Source: Letharia columbiana
Lineage: Eukaryota > Ascomycota > Lecanoromycetes > Lecanorales > Parmeliaceae
Assembly: GCF_014066305.1 (NCBI RefSeq)
Contig: NW_023501099.1
Coordinates: 248,001-312,000 of the forward strand
Reading direction: 5' to 3'
Length of the DNA stretch: 64,000 bases
Shown here: positions 59,740-64,000 of the stretch, piece by piece
How positions within the stretch are numbered: position 1 is the first letter of the stretch
How the letters are laid out: each line of letters starts with the position of its first letter
The notes under the pieces: model-generated
What the model was told of the DNA's origin: nothing
What the model saw: the letters and a program-made list of their open reading frames with translations, nothing else
Database searches by the model: none
Translations under genes and position numbers: made by a program

Positions 59740-60783
59740 CTGTGTTCATTCAGGCGGTGGATTGCAGCCAAGGAGACGGGTGGCTGTGAGATTTGAACAT
59801 ATGGTAGGCGATGATGCTTTATGAGGCCTGTCAATCGGAAGCGATGGTGTTGGGGGTGGAGCATTCCAAGGAGCTTGAGAGGTGCATTGTTGGACGCAGG
59901 GCCTTCAACCAGACTTCTTCATTAGTTTGGCATGAATGCGGGTTCGAGCTTGTATATACCGTTGCCCTTAGGTGGGATATTTCAACACGCGCGTGCAAGG
60001 CTCATTGAGCCTTGCAAATAGCAGTTTAGAATACTTCGGTGCTTCAAGAGCGAGAACTCGAGATCATGTTACGTTGCTCGAGTACACTTGTACGATATCA
60101 CCTTTTCTTACATTCCATCAAATGCTACAGATTTCGGGCTGAAAGTATACCTAGATTCCTAGTTCGCAGGCACTTTTTGAAAGGAGCGGCTTGCAACTAA
60201 GACAGGCTTTGCATGTGTCGACCACGACAACCATCAGCGTCGACAACAGACATGGCCAACATAACAAATGTGATGTCGGCGATGAGTATGATAACGGCGA
60301 TGACTGATGGCGACCAGGAAGTGATGTGTTGGCCGTGATAAGATGTATCTATGGGTCTCAGGCTTTGCGGACGATCCTCCCATGGGCTCGCCATCTCTCT
60401 CATCAAATCTCAGCCTGATCATTCGTCCAACCTATTCGCTCTGCAAATTCCCGCATGACATATTAAGAAGGGGGCATGCAGTTGTCAGCTTTTTTCTAGT
60501 TTAGCGTAAGATAGAAGGCTGCATGCTCTGCGCCTCGCAAGCCTCGTCAACAACTGTCAATGTTTCCATCAACATACATCATCTCTCAAGCAGACAAAGC
60601 AAAAATCTCCGTCAGTCATCATCAGTTTTGTGCACGCTACTATCTGCTGATGGGAAAGAAAAGGCCAGCGGTGCCTTTTGACCAGAACCTGGCCTCTTGG
60701 AGGTTATAAAGTACCACTTCGGGTGGAATCACAGACCCTACTTACCAGTGCAGTAAACAAAGTGCAAATCAGAATTCAGCGCC
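59740..60783. other. Intergenic
   Basis: About 1 kb without a supported gene; the last part is the promoter of the former NACHT gene. Confidence 0.55.
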
Positions 60784-62743
60784 ATGAGCTTTGACTTTAG
60801 CATCGGCGATATCATCGCGGTGTCGCACCTGGCCAACAAGGTCCGCAAGCGCTTGGTGGACTCGCCTGATCAATTCAAGGCTGTCTCTGATAAGTGAGTC
60901 GCTCCCACTTCTTTTGAACGGTAGCGAAGATACAAAACCATGTCTTTTGATATTTGCGATGGTATGTACACTTCGACAGCGCCTGTTGGATCCATAGTTT
61001 TCGCCTGTACTCTACACATCGTTCCTCATCATACATTATCTTTCTTTGAAGCCGTTTGCTCTGATACATGTTGGGGTAGTGGCTTCGGGCTTCGATCGAC
61101 ACACCCAAAATTAGAAGGGTGAAAAGCCTCTCCAATATCCATCGTGACCTTGAAGAAGTCCTACCGGAGCGAGAATTCGCGCCTCAGCAACACCAGGATC
61201 GCCAAGATCACATCCGAGGATGCGAGAACGTGCTCAAAGACTTGGACAAGATCATGGACAAGTATCAAACTCTGGATGCCAATCTCGCAGGCTTCGGCAA
61301 CAAATATCGAAAACTTTGGAAGAGCTCATGTTTGAGCCTGAAGGCTTGAGAGAACTTCGCCTCCGATTGATCTCCAATATCGGGTTATGGAATTCTTTTA
61401 CCACTACACTTTCACTGTAAGTACAAATTTATATCGGAATGGATTTGCATTTCGTCTTGAGCATGCCAGCATTCTCGTCGGTAGTGATTTGGCTTCCACC
61501 ATGGCTAGGGCTACTTGATCCATAGAGTTGTCGTATCCACGATATTCATGGTCAAGGCAGCGGATAGTGCCGATTCACCTTGATGAACTCCTCGTTAGTG
61601 CACACCCATACACATATAGGAGAGCAAGTCTCTGGATTTATTCTTGACAACGGGAAATGCGTTACTGATGTTCGTGATCAAAAATAGCGGGCTTTCTAAA
61701 TCGACAAAAGCTGGTGTAGATCTATTGAACAGACATCAAAACGAGCAGCATCTTCATGCAGTTGCAGAATGGCTGTCAACTTCAGACTATCCTTCACAGC
61801 AGACCGATCTCTTCAACCAATGTCAGGAAGGGACTGGGCAATGGCTTTTTCATTTGAAAGAATTTCAAGCATGGCTTGACGGGACCGAGTCAACGCTTTT
61901 CTGTCCCGACATTCCCGGAGCTGGCAAAACGATGATAACATCCATCATGATAAACAACCTTCAGCAACGTTTCCAGGGCGATAAGAAGGTTGGCATTGCT
62001 TATGTCTATTGCAATTACAGACGACAGACGGAGCAGACGATCCCCCATTTTATGGCAAGCCTGCTCAAACAACTAGTTCAGCAACAGCCCAACCTGCCTG
62101 AATCAGTCAGCACTTTCTACTCCTGACACATGGAGAGACGGACAAGTCCATCGTCCATGGTCTCGCTAGAGCGTTTATTGTGATGGACGCTCTTGACGAA
62201 TGCACTGACACGAACAAACCAGGATCGATTTTACTGGAAGAAATCGCGAACCTCCAAGTTCAACCAAATACACATTTCTTTGCAACCTCGCGCTTCATAC
62301 CCGATATAACAGCGAAGTTCAGAGGCGTGGCAACCTTAGAGATACGGGCAACAGATGCAGATGTGCAAGTATACATTGAGAATAAGATTTCAGAGATGCC
62401 AATTTGTGTATTCACGCAATCGAGCGCTGGAAGATAAAATCCGGGCAGAAATAGTAAAATCAGCTGCTGGGATGTAAAACTTATCCATTGCTCTAATCGA
62501 CTAGACACCAAGTTGAGTGGTATAGGTTCCTTCTCGCAAAACTTCACCTAGCGGTCTTTCCGACAAGGTTACAGCGAAGGATGTCAAATTGCGTTGCGAG
62601 ATCTGCCTAAGGAATCAGGAGCATTGGAAATCACATACACACAAGCTTTAGAGAGGATCAAGGGCCTAAAACCAGGCTTTCGGCGGCTCGCTGAAGCGGT
62701 CTTATCATGGATTATTTGCGCCCAAATACAACTGACCATCTAG
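60784..62743 (+). pseudogene. Decayed NACHT-type STAND NTPase (NLR-like)
   Basis: MSFDFSIGDIIAVSHLANKV is the standard start of a large fungal N-terminal helical domain, followed after a long intron-like gap by KSLSNIHRDLEEVL and DHIRGCENVLKDLDKIMDKY. A one-base loss at about 61320 separates KLWK from ELMFEPEGL. The NACHT domain has Walker A DIPGAGKTMI (about 61912), VAYVY-like strand, Walker B FIVMDALDEC (about 62175), then LPKESGALEITY and ERIKGLKPGFRRLAEAVLSW. Frame changes near 62124, 62434 and 62550 break it. The ankyrin or WD repeats expected downstream are missing. Such proteins act in heterokaryon incompatibility and immunity-like signalling; this copy is inactive as read. Confidence 0.8.
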
Positions 62744-63654
62744 ACAATCAGTACGCTAGTATCGTTCTTGCCCTAGAAGTCTTTCGGCGTATAGGTTTGC
62801 GTATGATACGTCATTCTTTTGTCAGATCAGAATCTAGCAAGTTTTAGTCCTCTGACCCTAATTGTAACACCAATCCTATTTACCAGCGACTCCACCGGGT
62901 TTGGAACCTGTCTGGCGGTTCATGCACCTAGTGCAGCAACTAGCGGAGATGGAGTGGGCTAAGGTACCTTAGATCCTATTCCTACAAGGCTGCAGAGTTG
63001 CAAAGATGACAATTCGAGAGTAGAACAGACAACGCTCCAACGTCTTAGTCGTACCGCATTTCTTTTCGCAGTGCAGGTCGATCGCAATACATGGTCACCA
63101 TGTCTAACGCTTGTGAAACATTGAGCCCACGTCCGGCAGCAGTGACGGGCCCGATAACAACGATAAGTGCAGACAATTACCTTGGTCTTGAGAGTGATGG
63201 CGAGGAAGGTTCAACCCGATCGAGCAGAGATGAGTTCGTTGATCTGGAGAGTGGCAATGCCCAGGAGCCAAACACACAGAGAAACGAGATGAGGTTTGTC
63301 TCGGAAGCAGGTCGGTATACTACTAGACATATGAGACACCCTGATTACAATACTGACCAATTGTAGCTAGTAAGAATGAGACATTTTGGTCCAAAATTAC
63401 GAAACATTGGTTCGCTCCATTATGCCATGTAGAGGAAATAACAAGGCTGAGGCCTTGGAAAGAAGCTTGCTTGTTGCAATAAAACCTTCGAGACGCAGCA
63501 ACTCGTCCAGAGATCTATGAAGTCACAGGCTCAACACCACTCAGTCTGATAGCTCGCAGAAAGGATGATCCTATCCTGGGAAAATGCCTATTCGATTAAC
63601 TACTGCGCTGAACAAATGGCTTGACTCAAAGCCTCATATGATAGTCAGAGCGAA
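62744..63654. other. Intergenic with a small unrecognised frame
   Basis: A plus-strand frame of 91 codons at 63091-63366 (MVTMSNACETLSPRP) is Ser/Glu-rich and unrecognised; it could be a small gene or an exon but nothing beyond an ATG supports it. Confidence 0.3.
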
Positions 63655-63718
63655 ACCCTCATTTCCCTAGCAGGGTCAGCGTTGAATCCTCGTTTCTCTA
63701 GCAGGGTCAGCGTTGAAT
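63655..63718 (+). repeat. 31-32 bp tandem duplication
   Basis: Two adjacent copies sharing CTAGCAGGGTCAGCGTTGAAT, differing by two C/T transitions in the first part, at about 63655-63686 and 63687-63718. Confidence 0.85.
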
Positions 63719-63810
63719 GTGAGACACGGCGTTAGTAAGCAATATGAAGACGACGACGCTGCAACAGATGAAGATTCTCATTTTCCCTCCCACTATTGCC
63801 CCAAGCCCAC

Positions 63811-64000
63811 CTATCTCATCCCCGCCTGCTGCTGCACCTGCATCTTCGCCGCCTCCATCTCCTGCTCAGTCGGCGAATTGACAATCATCAGATACAGCAC
63901 ATTCTGCTTCATCAGCTTCCTCTTCTGCTTCCACGCCTTCCTCTCTTGTTTCCTACTCGGTGCAACGCCCGCCTGGATCCTCTCCTCGCGTCTCCTCGCT
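63811..64000 (-). CDS. C-terminal end of a basic conserved protein, 5' part outside window
   Basis: On the minus strand from the window edge an open frame reads RREERIQAGVAPSRKQERKA, KQKRKLMKQNVLYLMIVN and SPTEQEMEAAKMQVQQQAGM, ending in TAG at 63811-63813. The even charge pattern and the hydrophobic VLYLMIVN segment look conserved and coding. The family is not recognised; at least 62 residues are visible. Confidence 0.6.
   Translation of the reverse strand, partial: ARRREERIQAGVAPSRKQERKAWKQKRKLMKQNVLYLMIVNSPTEQEMEAAKMQVQQQAGMR

Overview
This window is genomic DNA of a filamentous ascomycete. Three things point there. The genes have short introns (mostly 47-81 bp) with GT-AG ends and CTAAC/CTGAC-type branch sites. 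The conserved proteins (PAN2, PDR-type ABC transporter, fungal MET10, FMP52, rhodopsin-like and NACHT families) look like those of filamentous Ascomycota. A 10.5 kb AT-rich block carries the signature of repeat-induced point mutation (CpA/TpG lost, TpA abundant, CpG kept). A dothideomycete is my best guess, by family resemblance only.

Region 1 (1-15.5 kb) is a conserved, intact gene block: the 3' part of PEP carboxykinase, PAN2 (11 exons inferred, 1150 aa), an MFS sugar transporter with a clear TATA/pyrimidine-tract promoter and, on the minus strand, a full-size PDR ABC transporter (1540 aa). Region 2 (15.56-26.1 kb) starts with a very long C/A homopolymer tract and continues as an AT-rich, RIP-degraded transposon graveyard. 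The only protein I could recognise in it is a RecQ-like helicase relic on the minus strand at 24.3-25.4 kb. It also holds a 27-bp tandem repeat, scattered CGCGCCGCGCG near-palindromes and, at its right edge, small inverted-repeat elements.

Region 3 (27.4-32 kb) has a class II aldolase-family gene, a Cys-rich single-pass membrane protein, a basic DUF2011-like protein and a small basic hypothetical. Region 4 (34-51.5 kb) is accessory. It mixes intact genes (two members of a small secreted-protein family, an F-box protein, an ankyrin-AAA+ ClpB-like protein, an FMN-dependent 2-hydroxy-acid oxidase, a Cys-rich secreted candidate) with broken ones (a rhodopsin-like membrane protein, an O-methyltransferase and three degraded relatives of the F-box gene). 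Region 5 (51.6-60 kb) returns to conserved genes: a helix-hairpin-helix protein with a broken neighbour at its 3' end, a divergent FMP52/MET10 pair and a long disordered Ser/Pro-rich protein. Region 6 (60.8-64 kb) has a decayed NACHT-type STAND NTPase and the 3' end of a basic conserved protein leaving the window.

Functionally, the intact genes cover gluconeogenesis (PEPCK), mRNA deadenylation (PAN2), sugar uptake, drug efflux and sulfate assimilation (MET10). There is no obvious biosynthetic cluster. The most interesting material is the secreted-protein pair, which shares an intron position and phase, and the F-box family expansion with its pseudogenes. All exon boundaries were inferred by eye from splice signals, reading-frame continuity and family resemblance; for each spliced model the summed exon length was checked to be a multiple of three.
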